A model generated the notes under the pieces. That model worked only from the letters and a program-made list of their open reading frames with translations. It made no database searches and was not told the origin of the DNA. From Pseudarthrobacter siccitolerans (GTDB taxonomy: Bacteria > Actinomycetota > Actinomycetes > Actinomycetales > Micrococcaceae), in the NCBI RefSeq assembly GCF_001046895.1, contig NZ_CAQI01000042.1:124001-188000 (forward strand): 64,000 nucleotides of DNA. The letters run 5' to 3'. The translations under genes were made by a program, and so were the position numbers. Position 1 is the stretch's first letter; each line of letters opens with the position of its first letter. This document shows positions 7,658 to 15,640 of the stretch, piece after piece.

Positions 7658-8179
7658 TCCAGGGGTCTAGCGTTCTCGTGTAGCGCCTCGGTGACCATTT
7701 CGAGTCTGACGACTTGGACTCCCGGGGCAACGGTCTTGTCAGCACCAGAGCCCTCCACTCAGCAGCAGCCATCTGCGTGCTCCTGGATGACGAGGACTCC
7801 TTCCTCTCAGTGCAGGATCATGTCTTCATAGCTAAGTATGGAGCCAGTCCAGCATCGCCGGACGATAGCCGGTAGAAGCGTCCTGGCTATGTGGAAAACC
7901 GCAGGTAACGGCATCGGAGCACTCTGCCCGTGAGCCTCCTGTGACCACCCAAATCCGAGCGGCGGCGAACCAGGGATGAGCCGCCAGTTCCGGGAACCTA
8001 CGCGGAGGCACCACCAACTCTTTCCTTAACCCTCGACGGCGAGTTTGGCCGGCGCGTGCTGTCGGACCTCGACAGTTTAGTGAACATGTGGTGATCGCAG
8101 TGCGAGCGGCTGTTTGTGCTGAGTTTGCAGGGATTTTTTCTCCTTGGTCGTGCGAGGAAAACATACTCCTCTCATGGAC
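7658..8179. other. Gene-poor spacer after the ars operon
   Basis: About 520 bases hold no reading frame with a credible start, ribosome site and protein-like composition. A 123-codon frame on the minus strand (7832-8203) has neither and resembles no family I know. GC content is lower than in the flanking genes, which fits decayed sequence at the edge of an island. Confidence 0.5.
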
Positions 8180-8292
8180 CTCCGGGTCTATGTCCTTAAC
8201 CATGTATGCGTGAAGGCATGCGAGCGGTGAGCGGGGACCTCGACGCGGAGATGAAGGCCAGTAGGCTAAGCCATCTCACCGCGGTCTCCGGG
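8180..8292 (+). pseudogene. Decayed comEC fragment, copy 1
   Basis: In frame from 8236 the DNA reads DLDAEMKASRLSHLTAVSG, which matches the conserved ComEC/Rec2 segment around (D/L)xxAMKxxxLSHLTAVSGxN of the DNA-uptake channel. Nothing recognisable as ComEC follows. The stretch starting with the bases TATGTCCTTAACCATG recurs at 46492-46687 with the same ComEC segment, but there with about 75 more bases inside. So this is an internally deleted relict of a comEC-derived repeat. Confidence 0.55.
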
Positions 8293-8643
8293 CTTCAGAT
8301 GGTCCTGAACTCCATCAGCACTGGGCCTCGGACCGTTCTTCCGCACGCCTTGCGTCGACCCCGAGAGTCTTCGCCCCCACATGTCAGGTTGAGTTCTATG
8401 ACCCACTCGTGACCTTGTCAGGAAAAGAAAGAAATGGACTCTCTTGTGACAGGGCGCGGTGGGGCGCTGAAGTCAGGATGGGGTGTGGTGATAGATGACC
8501 TCCGAGCGCTCACTCCCCACTCTGCTTTGTCGCGTTGGTCCTTTAACTACTGGATCCAGATTCGAGGTGGTGGTTCTCGCAGGAAAGCTTGTCCGTATGT
8601 CGACGCCTACTCCTACGGGAGTGGGACGCCTAGAATCACGGAC

Positions 8644-9114
8644 ATGAGCGCTGCCGATTCTGGACCTAAAGCGGAAGTGTTGTCGGTGGAGGATTGTTGG
8701 AAATACTTAGATGCTTCCTACATCGGCAGGTTGGCTGTTATCAGTGGGGGCTCGCCTGAAATTTTCCCGGTGAACTTTGTGCCCGTGAAGAAGACGCTTG
8801 TTTTCAGGACTGCCCCCGGGACCAAGCTCCGCTCCTTACTCACGGGAGCCCCTGTTTGTTTTGAGACGGATGGACTGAATGCTTACGGCACGGAGGTCTG
8901 GAGCGTTGTTGTGAAGGGCACGCCTGCGCCTGTCTCCGGCAATGAGCTGGAGTCAGAGCTGAAGGCGGCCACCCCGGATCGGGAACCTTGGGGGCCAGGG
9001 CTTAAAGATCACATGATCCAGCTAAGGCCGACAGAAGTGACCGGGCGCAGGTTCGCCGTCCATTCGCGTACGCGGTGGTGGCCGCCGTTGGACTTTTCCT
9101 CCGAGTGGACATAG
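8644..9114 (+). CDS. Pyridoxamine 5'-phosphate oxidase-like FMN split-barrel protein
   Basis: This 156-residue protein has the actinobacterial PPOX-like signature: EDCWKYLDASYIGRLAV at residues 14-30, IFPVNFVP, then WSVVVKG and a C-terminal RTRWWPPL. Such proteins bind FMN or F420, and several belong to the mycobacterial dormancy regulon. Two relatives lie in the window (11284-11772, and the broken copy at 40119-40577). No Shine-Dalgarno is evident at the ATG, but TAGAAT lies eight bases upstream, as for a leaderless mRNA. The frame stays open farther upstream to 8434, but that extension is not protein-like. Confidence 0.8.
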   Translation: MSAADSGPKAEVLSVEDCWKYLDASYIGRLAVISGGSPEIFPVNFVPVKKTLVFRTAPGTKLRSLLTGAPVCFETDGLNAYGTEVWSVVVKGTPAPVSGNELESELKAATPDREPWGPGLKDHMIQLRPTEVTGRRFAVHSRTRWWPPLDFSSEWT

Positions 9115-9128
9115 CACGCACTAGCAGC

Positions 9129-10058
9129 TCACGGGAGATCGCCTGGTGAGGTTACGGTCTTGGCTGTCGAGGAATCACTGTTGTGCTGTTCTTGGGTGCT
9201 GTGTGGCATTGTCGTGCGGCGGGAGACGAGCACGGGGCCGTGGGAGTGATGAAGGACCGCGTGGGCTGTGGAACCGATGGTTCCTCTGACGACTCCATGG
9301 CCTTTGGTTCCCACAACGATGATTTGAGCGCTGCCGGAGGCCCGAATGATGGCACGGGGGATTGAGGTGTCGGTCAGGAGTTTTCTTTGGACAGACACGG
9401 CCGGGGCGAGGCTGCGCGCGGTTTTGAGGGCGGTTTGGAGCACTTCCTGTGCCGCGGAATGGGCGTCCAGGGGTTCACGGACTTGCCGGTAACCGGCGGG
9501 CGTGTGCTGGACGTGGATGATGGTGAGGCTGGTTTGCGCGGACGCGGCCATGGTGCAAGCGTCTTCCAGCGCTGTCGGGGATCCTGATTCGTCGACGGCT
9601 ACGATGACGGGTCCTTCTGGATGGTCGTTGGAGCGGATGACGGCGACCGGGCAGGCCGCTGTTGCTGCCAGTTCAAGGCTGACGGAGCCAACGAGCAGTC
9701 CCATGAATCCGCCGAGGCCGCGGCTCCCCACCACGAGCAGCTCCTTCCCCGCGGAGAGTTTGACCAGGTGTGCGGTGGGCCATCCGTAGGGCAGTTCAGT
9801 TTGTATGTTCAGGTCGGGCTCGGCGTGCCGGGCATGGGCCAGGCCCTCTTCGAGGGTGATCTGGGCGGAACGTTCCAGTCCGCTGTCCGCGACTCCCGGG
9901 ACGGGGCCGAGGTCAGTGGTCACCAAGGGCCACAGGGAGCAATGCACCAGGAGGAGCCGGGCGTTACGCCGGCACGCCTGCGTAGCGGCCCAACGCACGG
10001 CCTGCGCCGCTTCAACCGACCCGTCATAACCGGCCACGACAGTTTTGGAATCATTCAC
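9129..10058 (-). CDS. Tandem-domain universal stress protein
   Basis: This 309-residue protein consists of two UspA domains. Each ends in the ATP-binding pattern: GSRGLGGFMGLLVGSVS near residue 115 and GTKGHGVVRGTIGSTA near residue 255. A Ser/Thr-rich tail follows. Two-domain Usp proteins of this kind are DosR-regulated in mycobacteria. It is the last gene of a tightly packed minus-strand operon that starts at 12632 and lies ten bases after the single-domain Usp gene. Confidence 0.9.
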   Translation of the reverse strand: MNDSKTVVAGYDGSVEAAQAVRWAATQACRRNARLLLVHCSLWPLVTTDLGPVPGVADSGLERSAQITLEEGLAHARHAEPDLNIQTELPYGWPTAHLVKLSAGKELLVVGSRGLGGFMGLLVGSVSLELAATAACPVAVIRSNDHPEGPVIVAVDESGSPTALEDACTMAASAQTSLTIIHVQHTPAGYRQVREPLDAHSAAQEVLQTALKTARSLAPAVSVQRKLLTDTSIPRAIIRASGSAQIIVVGTKGHGVVRGTIGSTAHAVLHHSHGPVLVSRRTTMPHSTQEQHNSDSSTAKTVTSPGDLP

Positions 10059-10068
10059 GGATTGCTTC

Positions 10069-10554
10069 CTAAGGGTCGGTGGTAGGGAGTTTTTCTACGT
10101 CTGCATGTGCCCAAAGTGTTGATGGCAGGGCAGTCCCGTAGGCAATCAAGACAGGACATTTGGCGTCCCGGCCCACTGTGGTGCTGACGGATCCGATGAG
10201 CACATCGCTCAGGGTGCTGTGGCCCCTGCTGCCGAGGATCAGCAGTTGGGCTGTAAGGGATTCGTCGAGGAGGACCTTCGCGGCAGGGCCCCGGCGGATG
10301 GCTTGTGCCACCTTTCCGGGTGAGGAAGTGCCGTAGGCACGCTCCACGGTTAGGGAGCAGATTCGCTGGGCCTGCCGGTCCGGGTCCGGGACGGTAGGGG
10401 TGACGCTGCCGAAAGGTATGTCGAAATCCCAGGCGGTGAGGGCCCTGATACCGGCATTCATTACCGAAGCAATGACTTGGGCCCAGCGCAGGGCGAGGAT
10501 CGAGGCCAGGCTGCCGTCCACTCCGACAACGATGGTTGGTTGGTGTGGTGTCAT
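10069..10554 (-). CDS. Universal stress protein
   Basis: This 161-residue single-domain UspA-like protein starts with TIVVGVDGS and has the nucleotide-binding segment GSRGHSTLSDVLIGSVS near residue 115. The ATG at 10554 follows AGGGGAAG and overlaps the stop of the membrane-protein gene upstream (ATGA), so translation is coupled. A longer frame upstream lies over that neighbour and is not used. Confidence 0.88.
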   Translation of the reverse strand: MTPHQPTIVVGVDGSLASILALRWAQVIASVMNAGIRALTAWDFDIPFGSVTPTVPDPDRQAQRICSLTVERAYGTSSPGKVAQAIRRGPAAKVLLDESLTAQLLILGSRGHSTLSDVLIGSVSTTVGRDAKCPVLIAYGTALPSTLWAHADVEKLPTTDP

Positions 10555-11270
10555 GGCTTCCCCTTGGTCAGGGGAGCATGACGGGAAACGAGGCGGTGTG
10601 CTGATTCCGGGCCGCGCCGGAAGTGCGTTTCCTTGAACACCATTCTGGCCATCACCAGACCTGATGCGGCTGCCATTACGGCAGCCATGGCCACGCCTGC
10701 AACGACCCCGATCAGTGCGGTGAGCGCCGGTTCCTGGCCTGGCTGCCACAAAGGCGTCGAGATGGCCAGAAAGACCAGCAGCCCGGCGGCCCACGCTGCT
10801 GCGGTGGCCGGAATCCAGCGCCAGGCGCGGGCGACGTGCCTGCGCAGTTCAAGCCACTGCGCGGTTCCGATCGAGGCCAGAAGCGCGGTGGCGGCAAGGA
10901 TTCCAACACCAACCTGCAGTGCCGGAGGCCAACGCGTCCACACGTGGCTGAACTCGCTGCGAGCCAACCCGATCATCCACGCCACTGCCGCGGCTTCTGA
11001 GGTGAGCGCCGTCCACCTCCCGATCGACAGCCCTGGCAGGCATCGCCTGAGGACGTGAGCTTGCGACCAGCCAAGAAGTGCGCCTTCAACGAGGCCAGCA
11101 GCGACCAGGAGGGGGAAGGCAGTGGCCGCGGGCAGTGTCGTGCCCAGTTGCTGCAGCAGTACCGGGGCAAGGAAGCCAGCGCTTTCGCCCAGTATCACCC
11201 ACAACAACCACGCCCTGAGGAATGCACGGGCAGCAGTGACATGCTGGTGGGACCTGAAGGAGGCAGACAT
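10551..11270 (-). CDS. Multi-pass membrane protein of unknown function
   Basis: This 239-residue protein has about six hydrophobic segments, including WLLWVILGESAGFLAPVLL and WAAGLLVFLAISTPLW. No family signature is recognised. The ATG at 11270 was chosen; an alternative GTG at 11300 would overlap the end of the upstream split-barrel gene by 17 bases. It ends with an ATGA overlap into a universal stress protein gene. Context suggests a membrane partner of the stress-protein set. Confidence 0.72.
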   Translation of the reverse strand: MSASFRSHQHVTAARAFLRAWLLWVILGESAGFLAPVLLQQLGTTLPAATAFPLLVAAGLVEGALLGWSQAHVLRRCLPGLSIGRWTALTSEAAAVAWMIGLARSEFSHVWTRWPPALQVGVGILAATALLASIGTAQWLELRRHVARAWRWIPATAAAWAAGLLVFLAISTPLWQPGQEPALTALIGVVAGVAMAAVMAAASGLVMARMVFKETHFRRGPESAHRLVSRHAPLTKGKP

Positions 11271-11283
11271 GACCAGGCCTGCC

Positions 11284-11772
11284 TTACTCGAAGGATGCAC
11301 GGCGGGAATCGGTGGGCCTGGTCGTCCACAGATCGGGAGGGTTTACCTTGAACCTGCGGCCCGTCAGGGCGCGGGGTATCAGGCGCACGTAATGGTCCTT
11401 GGGGCCTGGCTCCCATGGCTCCAGCCGCTGGGCCTCTGCCCTGTCTTTTTCGTCCGGGTTCTCGATGAGGACTGTGTCACCACGTGCGACGACACTCCAG
11501 GCCTCCTCGCTTTGGTGTTCGTATCCGTCAATTTCGAGAACGGCAGGGCGGGCCGCCATGACATTCCATAGTTTCCGTCCATGGCCTGTGCGGAAGACGA
11601 TGCTCCGCTCATCCAGGACATAGTTCACGGGGTAAATCTCGGGGTGCTCATCGACTACAAGGCCAAGACGACCGACTGTTCCTGCGGCCAGCAGCTCCCA
11701 GCATTGGTCAAAGGACAGGCGCGAATCGGCGCTATTGTCGGGCCGGCCGTTCCCTGCCGTGGGCTGGTTCAT
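11284..11772 (-). CDS. Pyridoxamine 5'-phosphate oxidase-like FMN split-barrel protein
   Basis: This 162-residue relative of the protein at 8644-9114 has DQCWELLAAGTVGRLGLV, IYPVNYV, AWSVVARGDT and a C-terminal PPDLWTTRP. It probably binds a flavin or F420 and acts as a reductase or sensor in the cytoplasm. Its start overlaps the stop of the upstream eight-helix membrane protein by four bases, which places it in the same operon as two Usp genes. Confidence 0.82.
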   Translation of the reverse strand: MNQPTAGNGRPDNSADSRLSFDQCWELLAAGTVGRLGLVVDEHPEIYPVNYVLDERSIVFRTGHGRKLWNVMAARPAVLEIDGYEHQSEEAWSVVARGDTVLIENPDEKDRAEAQRLEPWEPGPKDHYVRLIPRALTGRRFKVNPPDLWTTRPTDSRRASFE

Positions 11773-12632
11773 CGCTGGCCTCCGGAGGTGGTTGCTTCAA
11801 TACCGGTGCCGGCCGCGTGCCGGACGGTCTTTTCGTGGGTGGTGATGATGAGTGCGCGGAGGTGCAGGGCTCCAAGGACCAGGAAGAACATCGACAGGAG
11901 TGCCGCGGGCCAGAAGGCTGCAGGGCTCAACGCTGCATTGAATAGTGGTTTGACGATTTCGCCGACGGCGAGGGAAAAGATCAGCGTGAAGCCCAGCACG
12001 TACAGGGCAGGAAGGAGGATCAAACCCAGTGGATGTGACCTGAAGGTCAGGAACGCGAGGATGAGGAACGCCGGCATGATGAAGCACAGGTCCAGAATGT
12101 AAATCGAATAAAGCGAATCGATTTGCTCCCCAGTACGCATGAGCGGAAGGAGCATCGCGATCCACAGCGGATAGAAAATGAGTGGTTGCAGGAGGGCCCC
12201 GGAGGCTGAAACCAGCCGCAGCCGTCTCGGCAACGTGACCTGCGTGACCTGCCCTGTTTCCCGCCGGCGGGCGGTGCCGGCGCAGACCATTGCCCAGAAG
12301 GACAATGCGAAGATCGCCATGTAGACCAGGTAGAGCCCGTTGTAGGCGCGTTCGATGGTGTAGATGCCGTAGGCGTAAAAGAGGTAGCCCAGGAGGCCGA
12401 GGGCAATGATCTGGGCCTTGGGCCGGTCCGAAGACCTGGCCAGCGAAAGGTAGAGCAGGCCGACTGCTGCGGCAGCCGATATGAGGTCTTGGGAGTAGGC
12501 GCCCGGGATGATGGAAGGGGCCACTATCCCTTGGTAGATGTCCGGGTTCCAGATTCCCGCAGCGGATACCACAAGGGTGAGCAGTCCGATGAGGGCCCAC
12601 AGTGTCCTGTGGGCTTTGAGGTGGGTGAGCAT
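11769..12632 (-). CDS. Eight-helix membrane protein of unknown function
   Basis: This 287-residue protein has around eight hydrophobic segments, among them LWALIGLLTLVVSAAGIW near the N-terminus and FWPAALLSMFFLVLGALHL near the end. No catalytic motif is visible. It is the first gene of the operon that continues with the split-barrel protein, a second membrane protein and two Usp proteins, all joined by overlaps or short gaps. The ATG at 12632 has GGAAGG twelve bases upstream. A longer start at 12692 is possible. A DosR-box-like sequence lies about 146 bases upstream. Confidence 0.7.
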   Translation of the reverse strand: MLTHLKAHRTLWALIGLLTLVVSAAGIWNPDIYQGIVAPSIIPGAYSQDLISAAAAVGLLYLSLARSSDRPKAQIIALGLLGYLFYAYGIYTIERAYNGLYLVYMAIFALSFWAMVCAGTARRRETGQVTQVTLPRRLRLVSASGALLQPLIFYPLWIAMLLPLMRTGEQIDSLYSIYILDLCFIMPAFLILAFLTFRSHPLGLILLPALYVLGFTLIFSLAVGEIVKPLFNAALSPAAFWPAALLSMFFLVLGALHLRALIITTHEKTVRHAAGTGIEATTSGGQR

Positions 12633-12777
12633 TGGTGGTGTCTGCCTTCCGCAAAGATCGTCAACGGTCAACCGCCGTCGAAGGATCAGCATTCAGGGTC
12701 ATCGCCTCGTGTCGTGGCGTCTGTGCTAGCTCCGCGGTTTCTGCTTCCAGCATTCCGGGGTTCTCCCGGGCCTAGTA

Positions 12778-12791
12778 GGGCCAAAGGTCAT
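12778..12791. promoter_or_regulatory. Weak DosR-box-like site upstream of the 12632 operon
   Basis: The sequence GGGCCAAAGGTCAT matches 9 of 14 positions of the DosR core GGGACTWWAGTCCC. It lies 146 bases upstream of a stress operon of the type controlled by DevR/DosR elsewhere. The match is weak alone and gains weight only from its location and from the devR gene in the window. Confidence 0.25.
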
Positions 12792-13109
12792 AGAACCCAT
12801 CAGTGGCGGACGCGGGGAAGGACCCGCTGCCTATCCGTGCTGGGTGAGGTATCCGCCGAGCCAACGCTCCATTTCGCGGTAGGCGCTTTTCCTCACCGGC
12901 GCGGGGAAGAGGAAGATGTCGTGAACGGCTTTGGGTATCCACATCGATTCTTTGTGGGGAGAGAGTATGAAGAAGGTGTCTTTGGAAGCGGCAGCTTTGC
13001 GGGTCAATTCTTCTAACGGCCCAAGCCGAGTGGGGCGGGACATCGATGGACGAACGCCGGGCACCAAGTCTGCGGACTTGGCGGCATTGTCTAGACCGGG
13101 ATCCGGGTC

Positions 13110-13123
13110 GGGACTAAGGCCCC
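13110..13123. promoter_or_regulatory. DosR-box-like site upstream of the 13207 membrane gene
   Basis: GGGACTAAGGCCCC matches 12 of 14 positions of GGGACTWWAGTCCC and is preceded by TC as in the longer consensus. It lies 84 bases upstream of the ATG at 13207. It is one of the two best matches found by eye in the window. Confidence 0.45.
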
Positions 13124-13206
13124 TGTCCGTGGTGATTGGGAGGAAAAACAATGGAGGAGGACATGACGTAACCGGGCGAGGTGAGCGCCCCGATGGAGGC
13201 CAGGGC

Positions 13207-13725
13207 ATGAAAAGCACAGCAACGAAAACGCAGCCACGGTCTGTTGCCCAGGATTCTGACGGGAAGAAGCGGACCGGTCTTCGCCGGAAGTTTGTTGGCG
13301 GATTCTTCCTCTACACCGGGGGAATTCACCTCGGGATTGTCGCGGCCGGACCTGACTTCTATGCCCCCTTCGCCCGCGAGACGTTCCTCCCTTTAATTGG
13401 GCAGGCGTGGGACAGGATCTTCATGGCATCACCGGTGGGCTGGGGCCTGGCGCTCTCGGCAGGGGAGGCTGCCCTGGGCGTCCTGCTCCTCCGTGGCGGC
13501 GCGTGGGCAAAGGCCGGCTGGGTCGGGGTCATCACCTTCCATCTGGCGCTCATGCTGTTCGGGTGGGGCTTTTGGCTGTGGAGTGTCCCCGCCCTTGCTT
13601 TCCTGATCCCGGCCGCCTGGCCGAGTGGCGTTCCACCGCGCGGAACTAAAGACCTTCACCTCCGGCCCGCCTGTTGCTCGTCGAGGACCTTTTGGCCGTG
13701 CCGGGTCAGTCCTCGGGGCTTGTAG
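13207..13725 (+). CDS. Small four-helix membrane protein
   Basis: This 172-residue protein has a basic, soluble N-terminus of about 28 residues and then roughly four hydrophobic segments (FVGGFFLYTGGIHLGIV, GLALSAGEAALGVLLL, VGVITFHLALMLFGW, LWSVPALAFLIPAAW). No named family is recognised. GGAGG lies seven bases before the ATG. The frame stays open upstream, but that part is not protein-like. Its 3' end overlaps the convergent gene at 13656-14174 by 70 bases. Confidence 0.65.
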   Translation: MKSTATKTQPRSVAQDSDGKKRTGLRRKFVGGFFLYTGGIHLGIVAAGPDFYAPFARETFLPLIGQAWDRIFMASPVGWGLALSAGEAALGVLLLRGGAWAKAGWVGVITFHLALMLFGWGFWLWSVPALAFLIPAAWPSGVPPRGTKDLHLRPACCSSRTFWPCRVSPRGL

Positions 13726-14174
13726 ACGGACAGGACGCTTGTGACCAGCAGCGCCAGTATTGCGGCGCCCGCGTCGAAGACCAGTTGGACTCTCATACCG
13801 TTCATGTCCGGGGGGCCGAGGTCTGTTGCCAGTGCCATTTCGGCCATCGCGCTGACTGGTTGCAGATGTACCAGTAACAGGGCCGTTGCCAGGGCGGTGA
13901 TGATGAGTTTGATCAGGACCCAGTAGTGGCGGAACAGTCCCCAGACGGTGCCGAGACCGTGGACGATGCCGGAGATCAGGGAGGCAAGGCTTAGCGGGAA
14001 GATGATCATCCATCCGACCAGGTTCATGCCCACGTATGCGGCACAGACCAGCTGCGGGTCAGTAGAGGTGAGTCCGGCGATGGCGAGGACAAGGAACGCG
14101 GCGATGGCGCCCAGCCACCCCACGGAGGAGATGATGTGGACTGTCAGAGCTGCTTTCCGCACGACCGGGGGCAT
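13656..14174 (-). CDS. DUF2269-like membrane protein
   Basis: This 172-residue protein has four hydrophobic helices. Its pattern resembles DUF2269-type proteins: a histidine in the first helix (LTVHIISSVGWLGAIAAF) and HYWVLIKLIITALATALLLVHL in the third. Function is unknown; the conserved His and Lys in the helices could hold a cofactor. The ATG at 14174 is used; a GTG at 14183 that overlaps the stop of the small upstream gene (GTGA) is equally plausible and would add three residues. Confidence 0.65.
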   Translation of the reverse strand: MPPVVRKAALTVHIISSVGWLGAIAAFLVLAIAGLTSTDPQLVCAAYVGMNLVGWMIIFPLSLASLISGIVHGLGTVWGLFRHYWVLIKLIITALATALLLVHLQPVSAMAEMALATDLGPPDMNGMRVQLVFDAGAAILALLVTSVLSVYKPRGLTRHGQKVLDEQQAGRR

Positions 14175-14179
14175 GATCT

Positions 14180-14347
14180 TCACGGCGTGTGGTTCATGAC
14201 CATTCCGCCGCCGCTGAGGTGGATGACCGCGAAGGTCACCACCAGCACAGCCGCAACGACCAGAAATCCCTTCACCCACAGCGGCGTCTTATGCCTTGGG
14301 GTTTCTCTGCTGCCTGTGCTGTCTGGGTTGGGGCCCAGGTTCGTCAT
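14180..14347 (-). CDS. 55-residue single-pass membrane peptide
   Basis: The frame runs from ATG at 14347 to TGA at 14180-14182. It encodes a polar N-terminus, one membrane helix (VKGFLVVAAVLVVTFAVIHL, residues 25-44) and the tail SGGGMVMNHTP, whose Met and His residues could bind copper. It directly precedes, and may be coupled to, the DUF2269-like gene, and it diverges from the TetR regulator gene. The length and arrangement suggest a real, easily missed gene. Confidence 0.55.
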   Translation of the reverse strand: MTNLGPNPDSTGSRETPRHKTPLWVKGFLVVAAVLVVTFAVIHLSGGGMVMNHTP

Positions 14348-14431
14348 GATCATCCTTCGGTTGATTTTGTAAAACAGTATGTATTGAAAGGGTCAGTGTG
14401 TCTATTGTGCGTCAGGTTGTAGCATTCGGGT

Positions 14432-15013
14432 ATGCCTAAGCTTTGGAACGAGACGATCGAGACCCATCGGGACGCCGTCCGTGGTGCGGTTCTTGACGCG
14501 ACTGTCCGCCTCTTGGCAGGGCACAGTGCGTCAGGGGTGACGATGTCGGCGATCGCCCAAGGTGCGGGGATTGGTCGGGCAACCCTGTACAAGTACTTTC
14601 CGGATGTCGAGTCGATCATGCTGGCATGGCATGAGCGCCAGATCCAGGCGCATCTGGACGAGCTAGTTGGCATCAAAGGACAGGCTGTTGGAGCCCGTCA
14701 GCAGCTTGAAGCGGTTTTGCACGCTTATGCTTTCCTGTCCCGGTCCGGTCACGACGAATCGGATTCGGCGCGTCTGCATCAGGGAGCTCATGCAGGGCGG
14801 GCTCATCAGCACCTCATCAGGTTCCTGGCGGAGATTATTGCAGAGGGCGCGGATTCGGGAGTCTTTCGTGCGGACGTTGGTGCCGATGAGCTGGCAGCTT
14901 TTTGCCTTCATGCTTTGGGGGCCGCGGCAGGGCTGACTTCACATGAGGCCGTGCTGCGGCTGGTCAGAGTCACCCTGGATGCCCTGCAGCCCGCTCAAAT
15001 GCCACGCACCTAG
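14432..15013 (+). CDS. TetR/AcrR-family transcriptional regulator
   Basis: This 193-residue regulator has an N-terminal helix-turn-helix (VTMSAIAQGAGIGRATLYKYFPDVESIM, residues 35-62) of the TetR type. A ligand-binding helical domain follows. It diverges from the small membrane peptide and DUF2269-like pair across an 84-base A/T-rich gap that probably carries its operator. It ends at a strong bidirectional terminator. Confidence 0.88.
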   Translation: MPKLWNETIETHRDAVRGAVLDATVRLLAGHSASGVTMSAIAQGAGIGRATLYKYFPDVESIMLAWHERQIQAHLDELVGIKGQAVGARQQLEAVLHAYAFLSRSGHDESDSARLHQGAHAGRAHQHLIRFLAEIIAEGADSGVFRADVGADELAAFCLHALGAAAGLTSHEAVLRLVRVTLDALQPAQMPRT

Positions 15014-15050
15014 TGTGGAGGCCGGCGCTGCGCCGGCCTCCACACTTCCT
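15013..15050. terminator. Bidirectional intrinsic terminator
   Basis: GTGTGGAGGCCGGCG (15013-15027) pairs perfectly over 15 bases with CGCCGGCCTCCACAC (15031-15045) around a three-base loop, and TTCC follows. It lies between the convergent TetR and copper-storage genes and can end transcripts from both sides. Confidence 0.85.
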
Positions 15051-15068
15051 TGGGTGCTCAGGCTTTCA

Positions 15069-15482
15069 TCAGCCCAGGGATGCGAGGAGCTCGGTGCAGG
15101 CTTGCTCGCAACGCCTGCACGCTTCGGCGCAGATCCGGCAGTGCTCGTGCATGCCTGCGTGCTGTTCGCACTCGTCGCCGCAGGACTTGCACACGGTGGC
15201 GCAGGCCTGGAGCACGGCGCGGGTGATGTTGGCGTCGTAGCCGGTGTGGCGGGAGAGGATGTTGCCCGTCGTGGTACAGATGTCCGCGCAGTCCAGGTCG
15301 GTGCGGATGCATTTGGTCAGTTCGGCCACCATGTCCTCGCTGAGACAGGCATCCGCGCAGGCGGTACAGGCTTGTGCGCAGTCGAAACAGGCCGCAATGC
15401 ATTCGGCCAGTTTGTGCGGGTCGATGCCGCCAAGGTCCTTGGGGTAGGCATCGAGCAGTTTGTGAGTGCTTCCGTGCGTCAT
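15069..15482 (-). CDS. csp: Four-helix-bundle copper storage protein (Csp type)
   Basis: This 137-residue protein contains 18 cysteines arranged mostly as CxxxC repeats along predicted helices ([21 protein letters not shown] and later [15 protein letters not shown]). That is the signature of Csp1/Csp3 copper stores, in which the thiols line the bundle core and bind many Cu(I). No signal peptide is present, so it is the cytosolic Csp3-like form. A damaged second copy of the C-terminal part lies at 38486-38600. It fits with the copper export genes farther on. Confidence 0.9.
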   Translation of the reverse strand: MTHGSTHKLLDAYPKDLGGIDPHKLAECIAACFDCAQACTACADACLSEDMVAELTKCIRTDLDCADICTTTGNILSRHTGYDANITRAVLQACATVCKSCGDECEQHAGMHEHCRICAEACRRCEQACTELLASLG

Positions 15483-15640
15483 TTTGTACTCTCTTCCATA
15501 GGTTTGAGTAGCTGAAAAATGTTCCGGACCGCATGGATTGTGTTTGCCGCGTCCGGGCCTGTGTTCGGTGTTCGCCTCCTTCCACTTCTCGTCGTGTTGT
15601 CTATGCCGGCGTGGTCGTCCTCGTGCTGGCAGGTATCCCT

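Larger units (their letters stand above)
12633..13206. other. Intergenic region between divergent stress genes, with a doubtful minus-strand frame
   Basis: About 570 bases separate the minus-strand operon from the plus-strand membrane gene. A minus-strand frame ends at 12831 and its last 60 codons look protein-like (for example SKDTFFILSPHKESMW and YREMERWLGGYL). No start with a ribosome site is evident and no family was recognised. It may be the 3' remnant of a lost gene. Two DosR-box-like sites lie here. Confidence 0.4.

Noticed and set aside
7832..8203. A 123-codon minus-strand frame after the ars operon
   Set aside because: No ribosome site, composition unlike real proteins here, and it overlaps the comEC relict.
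8541..8560. Possible DosR box upstream of the split-barrel gene at 8644
   Set aside because: Only about 8 of 14 core positions match, no better than chance.
12831..13217. Minus-strand frame with a protein-like last 60 codons
   Set aside because: No start with a ribosome site and no recognisable family; noted only within the intergenic entry as a possible remnant.
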